From Hesseltinella vesiculosa (taxonomy: Eukaryota > Mucoromycota > Mucoromycetes > Mucorales > Cunninghamellaceae): a stretch of 64,000 nt of DNA. Shown piece by piece: positions 11,060 through 23,929 of this stretch (positions are counted from its first letter, which is position 1; each line of letters opens with the position of its first letter). The DNA lies in contig MCGT01000003.1 of the NCBI GenBank assembly GCA_002104935.1, forward strand, positions 992,001 through 1,056,000, read 5' to 3'. The notes under the pieces were generated by a model that worked only from the letters and a program-made list of their open reading frames with translations, was not told the origin of the DNA and made no database searches. The translations under genes and the position numbers were made by a program.

Positions 11060-11359
11060 GGTAAAAGGAATGGAACGGGTATGTTGGATGAAAAGAACGG
11101 GAAGAGAAAGAAAAGAAACAAAAATAAAAAATGAAGGTGCAAGGTCAAATCCAAGAGGAGAAAAGGGGAAACACGAAGCGATTGCACCGAAAAGGAGAGC
11201 GTCTGTTGCACAATCAAATCCAGCGTTAGCCAATCAGCATTTGGATCAAAATTAGTTTTTTTTTTTTTTTCACACTCGTGCCTATGTGGAACGACTCTTG
11301 AAGCGATTTGCACACATCCACTTTTATCAGTAAAAATCAACCAGGGGCTTGTTCCCATT

Positions 11360-12277
11360 TTATTTCTTTTTCTTTTCCTTCTTTTCATCCACGCACTCGA
11401 CATTTTCTTCAGGCACCTGCGGTTGAAAGAAGCGAATGAGAACAGCTGCTGAAACACGGCCGCACTTACATGAGGCCAGTTGGCCATGATCAATTCCAAC
11501 ACTTCGTCCGAGAAATCGCCTTGTACGACAATTTCATCTTGATTCTGGTTGTTCTTGGCCACTGATGCTCCACACGCAAATTTATTGGCAAACAGCTTGG
11601 CTGCCTTTTTCAAATCCACATCTGTCAAAAAAGCCATGTCAGCATGAGCCCATTCACTCTTTTTCCAATTTTCTTTTTACCGAATATTTCTAGACCATGG
11701 ATGATAGTAATGCGTTTTCGTTTTGTTCGTTCCACACGTTTGATCATCACTTTAGAAGACTAACACCCATTATAAAAAAGAGCGTGAGCCACACTGCCAA
11801 AGGTTTCTTTTCTTACCATTTTCTTTTTGTTTTCTCGTTCCAACTTGGCTTCCAGTTTGGCTGATTTGTCCTTGACAAATGTTCGATCTGATTTGCCGTC
11901 GCCTTCACCTGTCACTGTTGTCGTTTCCAATTTCTCAGTCAAAGCTAGAGGGGAGAGGGGGGTCAGGACAAATGTGGAAACCACCCCTCCAGTTCTGTTT
12001 TTTTTTTCTTTTACTTTGAACTTCGTAGATCTCTTCGTAAAGTTCTTCATGATTGTCCTTGAGCCATTCACGACACTTTTCTTGTGTACCGCTAAATTCG
12101 CAAAACTAGAAAAAAAGATGCGTCAACATGACTCACACTTGGCGTGGTGACTTTCCACCTACTTCGAGTGGCATTGTGCAAACTAGAATATCAAACATAT
12201 AAATGCATGAGTTTTTGTTGTGATGACGTATTCGTCAATGACATACCGCCACAATATAAAACATGCTGAGGTTCCAT
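11360..12277 (-). CDS. TMA22: Translation machinery-associated protein 22 (DENR, SUI1 dom.)
   Basis: Seven exons (12247-12277, 12163-12182, 12015-12105, 11817-11944, 11681-11759, 11470-11621, 11360-11416) give 185 residues. The N-terminus has the DENR cysteine pattern HVLYCGVCTMPLEFCEF followed by KCREWL. A charged linker leads to the C-terminal SUI1 domain: KRKRITIIHGLEIFDVDLKK, ANKFACGASV and DEIVVQGDFSDEVLELI. DENR/Tma22 works with Tma20 (MCT-1) on the 40S subunit in reinitiation and recycling of tRNA and mRNA after termination. The tail is Lys-rich. One exon is only 20 nt, yet it supplies two of the conserved residues. The family assignment is firm; all phases agree. Confidence 0.9.
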
Positions 12278-12443
12278 GATATATAAAAAAAAGTGGGATC
12301 GGCTAAGCGAGAAAGAGAAAAGAAAAGAAAAAAAAATGACCTGCCGGAAAGTGAAAAAAAACAACAAGCCCCGTGGCAGCCACACCGTGTTCATGCAAGA
12401 GTAAAATAGGAGCCGTTTATAAACTGTTATCTATACATTGAAA

Positions 12444-13550
<1,107 letters not shown>

Positions 13551-13947
13551 GGATTGAAATAAAAAATCAAGGCGAGAAGAACCGAAAAAAAAAAATTCAG
13601 CCCCGAGGCGGCCACAAGAGATTTTTTTCCTACCACGCTAGCGCATGTGATGTTGGGCCGTGGCACTTTTCGACCCTGTTTTTAATACGGAAGGGAGCCT
13701 CACCATGTAAAATGATTGATCTTGCGAGGATAAACCTTGCCCAAGGCAAAACCAATGGAAAGTGGCCAAAAAAAAAAGATGGCAACCAGGCTCACCATCT
13801 GAATTGGAACATTTGATCTGGATTCATTGTAACATTGCACAAAGATGATATGGCATTATTTATTTCAGAACAAGATATTAAAAAAAAAAAACAGAAAAAG
13901 AACAAGACTAAGGGGTAACTAAACAACAAATCAATAAAGAAAAAGGA
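13551..13947. other. Spacer between two minus-strand genes
   Basis: About 400 bases with A-rich runs. It should contain the promoter of the G-patch gene and the 3' end of the LIM gene. No ORF or RNA gene is seen. Confidence 0.4.
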
Positions 13948-15740
13948 TTAAATGCGACCAAACTGCGTGCGTCGTTTCTCGGCACGGAAATTGCGTTGCT
14001 TCTGGAGTTGGACGATGTGCGTTTCACAATAAATTCGTCGTTCATACATATAGTAAACGTCGGTCATCAGACTTTTGCAAACCTAGACCAGATATTAAGA
14101 AAAAAAATTTGGTGAGACATGCAGAACTTCCATATAGGATCACACGAAAAAGTGAGCGACTTTCTTACGGAGCAAGTGAAGCAAGGAGGATGGAACCGCC
14201 AGCCCTCGATGGTTTGAGCACAAGGCCCTCGATAGGATCATCACATGACCGGCATAGCGAGTTATTCAATTGGTGATAATGGCGTCGACAGTACGGCAGG
14301 TTTTCAAACACATAAAAGGTGTTGTCTGGGAAGGGCTCATGGCAGGTCTACAAAGGGCGATAGCTGAGCCTTTTTTTTTTTTTTTTTTTTACTTGGCTTA
14401 CATGACAGCCAAAACATTTCAAGTGCCATTTGCCCTGTAATTTGCCATCGACAGCTGACACGGCTTCTTTTTCCACAGGACGGTTGCAGGAACGACATTT
14501 GGGTAGGAACAGATCTTTGTAATCTTTGCGGCAGTAAACGCGTTGCTGACGTTCTTTTGCCCCGGTTTTCTCGGTCAATGGGCAGTAGCATCGGTAGCAC
14601 TTGATATGGCCAGGATGATAGCTTCGGCCAAGTGCTTTGATCGGAGTGATATTGGAGGTAATGGGCCGGTCACTAGCCAGGAAATAAATTAAGCTTTTGT
14701 CCTTTGGTTTCTCCCTCCTTACCAAGAAGCGCAAATGACTCGACGTTTCACAACATGATAATCCCGTTCGCAATATATTTGACGATCCCATTCAAAATAA
14801 TGACGTGGGTTTAATGGCACGCGACACAGCTGGCAACAAAAGCACGCTTGGTGATAGCTCTAGAGACAAAGCACGTCCGTCAGATGCTCTTGAAAGGCGC
14901 CCGTTTTTTTTTTTTTTTTTTTTGTACCTTTTGATCAGCATGTACGACATCGTCCCGGTATTCGAAATCATGTTTACAGGTGGCACAGGTATGGTCGTTG
15001 AAATGCTCGGTCATATCATTCATGCTATGGACCAGGTCTTCCATGAGGTTATCGAGGCCATTGGCGTTTTTGGGGGCATGGATGTTTTGAAGAGATTCAT
15101 TGCGAGGATACAAGCCTGAGTGGCCTGAGAAAACAAAGAGGGAGGCGTGAGATGGAGAGATGTTTAAAGACCCGGTGACTTGCTGTAATTGGAGAGATCA
15201 TCGGTAGAGCTATCAAAGCTATGGAAACGAGGCGTGAGGAAGCCGTTCAAGGTCAAGAACTACCATACCTATAGTTGGGGCTCACAGGGGTGGAGAGGTC
15301 CGGCGGGGCAGGTGAGGTTGAGTTTTTGGCGGAGGGTTGAGCGTAGTCTTGATAATAGTTTCTAGCGGCAGGATCGTCATGATAGCGCTGTTGTCTTGGT
15401 GGATGGGCTGGATGGGCTGGGTGGGCAGGGTGGGCGTGGGAGGGCGCTTGGTAGAAGCCGTCGGGCGTACGAGGCGAAACAGGCAGAGCGACCTTGGGTT
15501 CACGTTTTTCTACAATCCAACAGGTAAGCGTTAAAAGGGGAGAGGGGGCAGGCGCGACAAGAAGCCGAAGAAGGCGACATGGTTACCTATGGGTAAAAAG
15601 GGAACCTTGTTTGGTAGAGCTGGGGCTCTAGAACAAATATGCTTGCCTAGCATGCGCAACTGAATGTCACGCCCACAATCGGAACATCGCACAGTAGGGA
15701 TGAGCTCTGAATAACGTTCATTACCAACCACTCTGCTCAT
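13948..15740 (-). CDS. Four-LIM-domain protein (paxillin/Pxl1-like), one frameshift
   Basis: Eight exons (15587-15740, 15269-15509, 15184-15218, 14928-15124, 14723-14859, 14402-14672, 14169-14347, 13948-14082) give about 449 residues if one missing base is allowed. The head has a C2HC-like knuckle (VRCSDCGRDIQLRMLGKHIC) and AHP repeats. Four zinc-binding LIM modules follow, starting with CATC, CASC, CRSC and CRSC at about residues 189, 253, 313 and 373 (for example CFCCQLC, CYRCYC, CFGCHTC, CFTCSVCKS). Such proteins are adaptors at sites of polarised growth and the actin cytoskeleton. Near 14224-14229 the frame breaks between DDPIEG and PCAQTIEGWRF, in a G/C run. One intron (15125-15183) has a GC donor. 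Confidence 0.85.
15398..15436 (+). repeat. Short 9-bp tandem repeat coding Ala-His-Pro
   Basis: Imperfect copies of TGGGCTGGA/TGGGCAGGG lie in the second LIM-gene exon. On the coding strand they read as repeated Ala-His-Pro in the disordered head of the protein. Confidence 0.5.
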
Positions 15741-15978
15741 CAAGATAAAATGAAAGTGACAATGAGAAAACAAAAGGGAGCAAAAGAAAAGAAAGAAAGA
15801 AAAGAGGAGAAAGGGAAGAGAAAAAGGGGCAAGGAGACCTTCCGAAAAGGGCACACCTCGCTTTTTGTGTCACCAATGCTTTTGATTCGACACGACCGAT
15901 TTATTTATTTGGCCTAATTTTTTTCTCTTTCTTTGTTGGCAACTTTCTTTTTTTCTTTTTTTTTATACATCTGTTGAC

Positions 15979-17569
15979 ATGACTTTGAAAGCTGTGATTC
16001 TTGTGGGTGGCCCATCACGTGGTACTCGATTCCGTCCCTTATCATTGGATGTGCCCAAGCCATTGTTCCCGGTGGCCGGGGAAGCTGTCATCTATCATCA
16101 TCTGAGCGCCTTGTCTCAATTGCCTGATTTGAAAGAGGTGTTGTTGATTGGCTTTTTTGAAGACAATGTCTTTGCTCCTTTCTTGCAACGTGCTGCCACC
16201 CAATTCCCCAACTTGAACATTCAGTAAGCGCAACTCAAAAAAACGTGTCTTCTTTCCGTTCTGCCCACTGACCTCTTGTATGTGAAAGGTACCTTCGTGA
16301 ATACCAATCGTTGGGAACAGCTGGAGGCATCTACCATTTCCGTGACAAGATCTTGGAGGGCGAACCCCAACAATTTTTTGTGCTCCATGTCGACATTGCC
16401 TGTCCTTTCCCTTTGACAGATATGATCCAAGCTCATATGAAACACCGAGGGATTTGTACCATGCTGGGTACAAAGGTAATACATGAAGAAAAAACGTGAT
16501 GGATAGAATAAGTTTAGCCTGGCTGATATTTCTTTACCAGGTGTCGCGGGAACAAGCTACGAAATATGGTTGTTTAGTGGCCAACCCTGATAACAACGAG
16601 GTGTTGCATTATGTTGAAAAGCCGGATGCCTTTATCTCGGACCTGATTTCGTGTGGTGTGTACTTGTTTGATCGATCCGTCATGAACGAACTTCAAAAGG
16701 CCAAGGCGCGCAAGGACTCGCACCAAGATGATACCGACGTGGTGGCTAGCTCGGATCAACGTTTGCGTTTGGAGCAAGATGTTTTGCGACCCTTGTCTCA
16801 AGACCACAAGCTCTATGTCCACGTGACCGAACGACCCTGGCGCCAAATCAAGACGGCTGGGTAATGAGTAGAAAAAAAAGGGTTCTCGAAGATTCACTTT
16901 TTTTCTGCAGATCGGCTGTGGGTGCCAATGCGGTGTATTTGGAGCATTTAGCCAAGACTTCCCCCGAAAAGTTGTACAAGTCGTCGGAAGGCGGTCCTGA
17001 GATTGATGGTGCCGTTTTCATTGATCCCAGTGCCAAGATTGACCCAACCGCCAAGGTAAAAAAATAAAAGAAACCAACCAGAAAAACGTTGATCTTTTTT
17101 TTTTTTTTTTTTTTTTTTAGATTGGCCCCAATGTGTCGATCGGTCCTCGTGTTCAAATTGGCAAGGGTGTTCGCATCAAAGACGCCATCATTTTGGACGG
17201 TGTTCAAATTGGGGTAGGATGGAGGACGATCTCTTTTTTTCTGGACGCTGAGATTTCTTTCTTTTAGATGGGTAGCTGTATTTTGCATTCAGTGGTAGGC
17301 TGGAATAGCAAGGTGGGCGCTTGGGCTCGTGTTGAAGGCAGTCCCATTGCTGACCCTAACATTGCCATGATGGAAAACGGTGTGAAGAGCCAAAGCATTA
17401 CCATTCTTGGTAAGGCATAGCTGGCCTCGTGCTCTTCAACAAATACTCATTGGTCTTTATTTTACTAGGCAAAGAAGTGTCTGTCAAGGATGAAATCATC
17501 ATTCGTAACTGCATTGTGCTTCCTCATAAGGAACTAAAGTATTCATACCATAGTGAAATCTTGATGTAA
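15979..17569 (+). CDS. GMPPA: Mannose-1-phosphate guanylyltransferase, alpha type
   Basis: Seven exons: 15979-16223, 16289-16475, 16541-16860, 16911-17055, 17121-17213, 17268-17409 and 17469-17569, 410 residues. The N-terminal nucleotidyltransferase domain shows ILVGGPSRGTRFRPLSLD and DVPKPLFPVAG; the C-terminal half is a left-handed beta-helix of hexapeptides (IGPNVSIGPRVQIGKGVRI). The ending NCIVLPHKELKYSYHSEILM and the extra segment between GSP and the last helix turns fit the alpha (regulatory, GMPPA) branch rather than the catalytic beta branch. In animals GMPPA binds GDP-mannose and restrains GMPPB, setting GDP-mannose supply for glycosylation. Whether this fungal protein is catalytic cannot be told by eye. 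AATAAA is at 17579-17584. Confidence 0.88.
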
Positions 17570-18687
17570 AAAGTACAAAATAAACTTTTTCATTCCCCAA
17601 AGAATGACTCTTTTGACATGAAAAACCTTTTTTTTTTTTTTTGCCACCGCCAAGATGAACAGAGTGAGAGGGGGGGAGTAAAAAGGGGGGGAGAATCGCG
17701 CGCCAATAATTTTCATCGGTTTAGGTTTAGAACCATGGAGATCAGCAAATCACAACATTGTCTCCTCATTTCCTTGGATTCGTTTTAGCGTTCCTCCTCG
17801 CCTCCTAAAAAATCTTTTTTATTTTTCATAGTGTTTTCTCAAGGTGATGAAGGACGATGACGAAAAAGACATTCATGTGTGTGACGTTACTCAAAATTCG
17901 TCCAACGGATGATATCAGTGTTATTTAATGGACTCTCAACTGCATTCGGGGAAAGCTCATCCCTAGGCAAATAAAAAAAGAACCCGAGAATCATGGAAAG
18001 AAGAACAAGAAAAAGAAACCGGCGGAGAGGATGAAGCTTCAACGAAGCGAATGTAGTTAAAAAACACAATGAAATGAAAAATGGACTTTAACGGAGGTTT
18101 GAATGATGTAAATTACTGCAATAGTGCCGCATGCACGTTTTTGGCGATGTGATTGCCTGTTGTTTTAGTGGAATGCGTGAAAAAAGAGGAGACATCGAGG
18201 ATGCCAAAACCTTCTTGTGCGACATGAACAGTTTAAACACCCGCAATTGGATTTTTTTTTTTTTTTTTCAATGAAAAAAAGCTTTTTTTGATTTTTGCGT
18301 CTTTTTCCTCTTCTTCATTCTCTTGTTGCATTTCATTGCATCAATCTCTTTGCCTTTGCTTTCTTTATACCACGAGTTGTTACTTTCTTTCTGTTTAATG
18401 CTTTTGATTTGATTGACAAACCCTCTTGGTTTCCTAGTCTCGACCCTTTTTCTTTTTGTAAATAGATACCCCTTCTCTCCTTTCCTATTGACGTTCTATC
18501 CATTCTTTTATTCCTTGCTTATTTATATCACTGTCTTTACAGTTCCTCACCTCTTGTCTATTTTTGTTGCTTGACTTGTATTAGCTTTCACTTGTCCTCT
18601 CCCCCCCTTTTTTTTTTTGCTACGCGACTCTCTCTTTTATTAGTACTCCTCCCTCTTTTTTATTGTAAATTTTAAACTCTGTCTTCG
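17570..18687. other. Intergenic region of 1.1 kb
   Basis: AATAAA at 17579-17584 ends the GMPPA transcript. A minus-strand ORF with one hydrophobic stretch lies at 17887-18069 but lacks a good ATG. From about 18290 to 18670 the plus strand is strongly pyrimidine-rich, as in a long 5' leader/promoter for the gene at 18688. Confidence 0.45.
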
Positions 18688-20275
18688 ATGGCTGCCACTG
18701 TCCAACATTCTCCCATTGCTTTGCGTCAAAAAGAAGAACCAAGCCTACCCATGTATCTGCAAGGCAAAAAGGCACGGGCTGATAAGGTAAAGAACCCCTT
18801 GTTTTTTTTCATTGTCTCCTTTTTACTTTGTACGATGCGTTGTGCAACACCATTGAATCCCACCTCCTACCATAAATGGGTTGAACGCCTATTTTTAACC
18901 CATTCCTTCTTCTCCATAGGTTCCTTTGCCTCAACACCCGCCTTACCATCCATCCCCACTCCATGAAGGTTGGTCACCAGGTGCCCATTTCAGCACACAT
19001 GCCCCAGCGCACTCGTCACCCTTGGCTTATCCACCCTCTCGGCAACCTCGTCAACGGACGATCAGCCAACCTACCCACTCCTCCGCCGCCATGTCACCTG
19101 TCCGACGCAAACCACGCCCTCCTCCCTCCGCCAGACCCCAGTCCATGATGGTCCCACCTCCCAACAATGTCGACCTGTCAGAAGTGCCTCGCCCTTTTGT
19201 CAAGGAACGTCGACCTTCTGTCACCTCTATTTCTTCCACGACGTCGTCTATTCAGTCAAACATGTCCACCGCCACCGCCTCCAACAAAAAGTCATTTTCC
19301 AAACGCCTGCGCCATGTCTTTAGTATGAACAACATGCGTGCCTCCTCCTCCACCAAATCCAACGCCTCCGCCTCTTCCTCCACCTCCGATGTGTCTTCCA
19401 TCCAAACCATGCCCTCCCTCGAAGACGACGACCCCCAAGCCAGTCCTCGTCCATCCTTGCGCCGCCGCTCCTTGGCCTCGCTCACCAGCCTGTTCAAGTC
19501 CTCTACGTCTTCTCTTTCGCTGGCTTCCCCCACCTCACGACGGCCCTCGGTTCAGTCCAACCTCAATGACAGCACATTGGATGCGAGTGATGTAAATACC
19601 CCTGAACAAGTGTCACCAGCAACACCCACCTCTCCCCCTGCTCCTCTGACCGACGAAAAGGGTCGCCCTGTCCTCCGTGTCGACACCAGCCGTGCCGTCC
19701 GAAATGGTTCGGCCAAAACGATTCCTTCCGCCGTCACCGCCACCGCCTCACCCTCCACCGTCCCATTAGACACGCCTAGTTCGGCCACCCGCTCGCCTGC
19801 CGACCCAGCTTCTGGCCTGCCTCGGTCCACCCATGATCTCCCCAGCCCTTCGCCCTCCTCCTCCTCCACTTCTTCTATCACCTCGCCTAGTCTCCTGCAC
19901 GCCTTTGATGACGATGAAGAGTTGGCCAAGATCATCGACCAACAAGCTGCCTCCCAGCAACCTCGGTTTCTGGGCAACCATTATGGCATGCCCATGACCC
20001 ATGGCTCTCCTCGGCTCAAACCCACCGCGTCCTCGTCCTCCAGTTCCTTGGTCCATGATCCCTCCGGTCGCCGACGGCTACAATTCTGTCCCAAAGTCCA
20101 AGTCCATGAAACCTACTCGGCCATGGATTATGACCGCCGCTGTGATACCAACGTCACCTGCCAAAAGCTGACGCCCAACCTTGCCATGAAGATCAAGCAA
20201 GAGCTGAACGAATACAAACTCACCGATATGGAAGTCCATGTCGACAGCCGTCAATACACCCATTTCTTTTTGTAG
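18688..20275 (+). CDS. Bni4/Afr1-like Ser-rich protein, probable PP1 partner
   Basis: Exons 18688-18786 and 18920-20275 encode 484 residues. Most of the protein is Ser/Pro/Thr-rich and probably disordered, with basic Ser motifs (KERRPSVTSIS, SLRRRSLASLTSLF, TSRRPSVQS) that look like phosphorylation sites. The last 80 residues are compact: RRRLQFCPKVQVHETYS, YDRRCD, CQKLTPNLAMKIKQELNEYK and ending HVDSRQYTHFFL. From memory this tail matches the C-terminal region shared by yeast Bni4 and Afr1, whose RVxF-type motif recruits the Glc7/PP1 phosphatase to the bud neck; RLQF would be the equivalent here. The PP1 role is inferred. An earlier in-frame ATG is not seen, and a long CT-rich leader precedes the start. 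Confidence 0.6.
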
Positions 20276-20564
20276 TTTTTAGTTTTTTTTTTTTTTTTTG
20301 TCACCCTTACCACTTAGTCATTTTTTGTTTTTTTTTTTTGTTGTCATTTATTTCTTCTTTGTCCCCACCAAATAAAAAAAAATTGGACCAAAAAAAAAAA
20401 AAAAAAAAAGCAGTAAAGCTTACCCCTCTGACAAGCCACTGCTCCAATTCTAATAGAAAAAAAAAAAGTGAATCGCCTACACCCACCCTCCCATGCCCAA
20501 TTATTTTTTTTTTCTGGCTCTTTATTTTCTCTCTCTTTACTCTTCTTTTGTTTTCCTTTGTACG

Positions 20565-21859
20565 ATGCTTCGTAATTTGCCTGGACGATTAAGCCCTTCG
20601 TTACGTTTGGTAATACCTCTCAACCGCATAGTCATTGCCAACCGAAGCACCAACCGCTTTTTTTTTCTAGTCACGACGATGGATGTCTAGCCAACCTAGG
20701 CACACTGCCTTTGACGAAGCCATGAATTTGATCCAACAGGACAAAAAGGAACGTTTAGAAATGCTTACTCGTGTGGAAAAGGAAATCGACCGTGTCACCA
20801 AAGGTACATTAGTCGCATGACCCTATTGTGTCTTGAAGAGATCGATCCATCGACTCATCGCTTGATGTTTACTTTTTATAGGCTCTTCGCCCAACAAGGC
20901 TGCTCAACTGACTGCTTTGAGCGCATTGAAAACTGATTTGCTAGTCAAGTCTGAACTCAATGATCCTGCTGTCCGTCAAAACTTTGAAAACAACAAAGGT
21001 AAACCTCTTGAGAAAAAAAAACACATGTGAAGGTACTCACCTGTTCTGTCCTTTTCGGTAGTGGACATGTCAAAACCCGTGTACCGATATCTCAGCCAAC
21101 GTCAGTTCAACAACTTCCTTCGACCCAAGCTTTTGGAACGTGTGACACAGATGAGCGTGGTGCCCGACCTTGTTGATGTGGGCGTTCAACCCCAAGTCCA
21201 GATCAATGTGCAATTGCCCAACCAATCCTTTGAGCCCGGTGATATTGTCACGCCCGATCTCACCACATCCCTGCCCACCATCAACATCACAAATTATCAC
21301 ACCGACTCGCGCCTCTATACCATCTTACTTGTGGATCCTGGTAAAAAAAAAAAAAGAAAGTGGATGTCATGTGACGCCCTGCCAACCTCCTTATTTGCTA
21401 GATTCACCGGATGTGACCAATAAGACTTATCAACAATACTGCCATTGGATGATGTAAACACAGAACAGTCGAAGACATCACGTATTGACTGCTCTTTTCT
21501 TCATTGAACATAGTACCAACGTTGAGTTATCAGCAACCGAATCACAAGTGCAAGGGGGCCAGACCGTCTTGGCTTACCAACCACCTCACCCTCAAAAAGG
21601 CACCAAGAAACATCGATACACCTGGATCGCTTATGAACAACCCACCAAGATCGATGTCACCCCCATGAGCCGTGACGGCTTTAACACAAAGGCTTTTGCC
21701 CAACAACACAGCCTCGTCACCCGCGGTGTCAACTTTGTCCGCCAACAATGGGATGCCTCTGTCTCGGACATTTACAAGGATATCTTGGGCATCCAAGAGC
21801 CCATCTATGGCAAGCCTCCAAAGGTGGAACATTACATCCAGCGCCACGTGTACATTTAG
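20565..21859 (+). CDS. MRPL35: Mitochondrial large-subunit ribosomal protein mL38 (PEBP)
   Basis: Six exons: 20565-20609, 20671-20803, 20882-20998, 21062-21340, 21402-21453 and 21514-21859, 323 residues. The first exon supplies an amphipathic presequence (MLRNLPGRLSPSLRLSRRW) for import into mitochondria. KPVYRYLSQRQFNNFLRP and ERVTQMSVVPDL are typical of fungal mL38. The rest is a PEBP fold: YTILLVDPDSPDVTNKTYQQ, YCHWMITN, VLAYQPPHPQKGTKKHRYTW. The protein is a structural part of the mitoribosome central protuberance. The order presequence, mL38 motif and PEBP core is complete and all splice phases agree. Confidence 0.9.
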
Positions 21860-22084
21860 ATTCATCCCCCCATCTCCCTCAGCTGTTCCCCCCCCTTTTT
21901 TTTACGAATAGATCTTTTTTTTTTCCCTCCATTTCTCCCTAAACCTTCTCTCTTGGTTTTTTAGCCATAATGACACATCTCTTTTTTTAAAAAAAAAATA
22001 AGATTAAGTTTATTGGATGATATTGCAATTGGAGAAAAGAGATGGAAAGTAGGAGAGGATATCAAGAAAAAAAAAGGAGCAGAT

Positions 22085-23328
22085 CTATTCGGTGGGAGGA
22101 CCCGTCAAGGTGCGTCGTCGTTCTTGCTTGATGGTGGCCCAGTCGACACCAGAGTTGACTTGCTGCTTGAGCCGTAGACTCGTGCGTGAGCTGACCTGCT
22201 GTTGCTGCTGTTGTTTGCGTTTCTCTTCATCCAGCTGCAATTGACGCTGGCGGGCTTGTTCAGCGCGAGCCCGAACGGTGGCGGTCTGACCAGGGCGCGT
22301 GATGGCCGAGCGGTTGGACATGGAGGACGAAGAGCGGGACAAGGGCGAGGGAGGCGGCTTGGGTGAGGTAGGCGAAAGCACAGGTGAAGGGACGGCAGCT
22401 GCCGCCTTGGCCCGGCTGCTCAGGTTGGTGGTATTGTTGTTGACCGGGGGAGCTGACATCCGACGTGACGTTTTGATGTTCGCCTGCTCTTGCTTTGCCT
22501 TTTCCACAAGCGACTTTCTCGTGTTACTGGATGTGCTGGGCTTGACATCCAAATACGTCCGTAAATCTGGAATGGTTGGGCTGTACATGCTGACAGGTCG
22601 CGATCGTGCAGGTGGAGACGTGATCATTGCCTCTTGATTATCCACTGTATGAAGTTCATCATGAGTGCGCTGCTGGCAGGGGGAAAAAACGTGATCTTAC
22701 AAGGAACCCAAAGGGACGTGGCTGTGGAAGGCGAAGTGACTTTCGGAGTCACCTGGTCCTCTTGACTGGAAGTGGTGCCGTGGGCAAGGTGATGGTCGGC
22801 AGGATCTGGATGAGCCCACCATTCTGGAAACGTATATGGCATGTTACTAGCCGAGGCAGGCGACCGTTGCTGGGCAGACGGTGATTGACGGCTGCTGCTG
22901 ATGGCGGGTGAGGCTGGCACGTGGCTGGCCACTGGGCCTAGGCCGGTATGCTGGGACGATGCCATGGATGAAACCGATGCTGCCTCTTGGATAGGTGATG
23001 TAGGAACCAAGTCGGGGGTCATGGCAAGCTCTTCTTCCAAGATCGGCTTACAATGGATACCGGAGGTCAGGGGTTTCAGGTTCCTGGGCGACGATGTCAC
23101 AGACGATGGCAACGTGGAGGATGGCGAGGTATAGGGTTTGTGTAGGATAGCCTGGTCCGCCCCGTTTTCGAGCAGTTGGGTCGATAGCAAGTTGATACGC
23201 TCTCGGTCATTAGCATACAACACAGCAAAACTGATAAGTTCCTTGAGCACCTGGAACATTTCCGTGGGTGGATACCGGTTCAAATAGTCATGAACATACG
23301 GTGGCAATGTAGACATGAATCCCTCCAT
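22085..23328 (-). CDS. Uncharacterised protein with Ser/Pro linker and basic helix
   Basis: I do not recognise this family. Exons 22753-23328 and 22085-22672 give 387 residues; the 80-nt intron (gtgact...ccag) keeps the frame, while reading straight through would stop. The N-terminus MEGFMSTLPPYVHDYLNRYP continues into a helix-rich domain of about 70 residues (EMFQVLKELISFAVLYAND, LLSTQLLENGADQAIL). A Ser/Pro-rich linker follows, then a C-terminal charged helix (TVRARAEQARQRQLQLDEEK, poly-Gln) and VDWATIKQERRRTL. The globular N-terminus may bind a partner and the tail may be a coiled coil; function is unknown. Confidence 0.7.
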
Positions 23329-23929
23329 GGCTTAAAAAAAAATAACTGGATAACAAAATAAGTAAATAGGAGGCAAGTTGGATGACGAACAGGAAATGAG
23401 AGAGAGAGAGTAAAAAAGGTTTAGGAGAAAAAAGAGAGGGGGAGCCCTTCAACTTTCACGGAACATGGCTTGAATTTATGGACGGAGTTTGTTCCCCCTT
23501 TTTTCTTGACGGTCAAATCAAACGTGGCCAATTTCATTGTGAAGGACAAATGTTCAAGGGGGTTGTGGACCGTGTAACAACAAATGTTGAGAGGCAAGAT
23601 GACCACAATCCCCTTGAGACGAATGCGAGCCAATCAGGAAGCCTTTGCTCAAGCGTGAGATTTAATTAGCAGTAAACGAGTTTATTTTTCATGGTTCGAA
23701 GCCTCTGCTTCCTGTCGATCACCCTCCTTTTTTTTTTTTTGAGATTGATTGTGGTTGTGATTTTCCAGATTTTTTATTTTTTTGATGGCTGCCTTGTCCA
23801 TCCAGACTCCGCCTTTTTTTTTTCTCATGGCTCCAGAGTGAAACTGCGGCATCCCCTCATTTCTGGCTTTTTTTTTTCTGCACTTTTTTTCCCCTCTTCT
23901 CCTTGTTTGACATCCTCATCTTCCCCAGT
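23329..23929. other. Divergent promoter region
   Basis: 600 bases between the start codons of a minus-strand gene and the plus-strand serine hydrolase. It contains a GA-rich stretch at 23395-23440 and several T runs before 23930. No separate gene is seen. Confidence 0.45.

Noticed and set aside
19051..20056. Long minus-strand ORFs opposite the Ser-rich protein gene
   Set aside because: They are antisense shadows of a coding exon with biased codons; composition is low-complexity and there is no start context or splice continuity.
22673..22700. 28-nt intron in the unknown minus-strand gene
   Set aside because: Too short and gives the wrong phase; the alternative donor at 22752 makes an 80-nt intron with correct phase.
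23690..23715. B-box-like GGTTCGAAGCC suggesting a tRNA
   Set aside because: The flanks do not form a T-arm stem and no A box or acceptor stem is found at the right distance.
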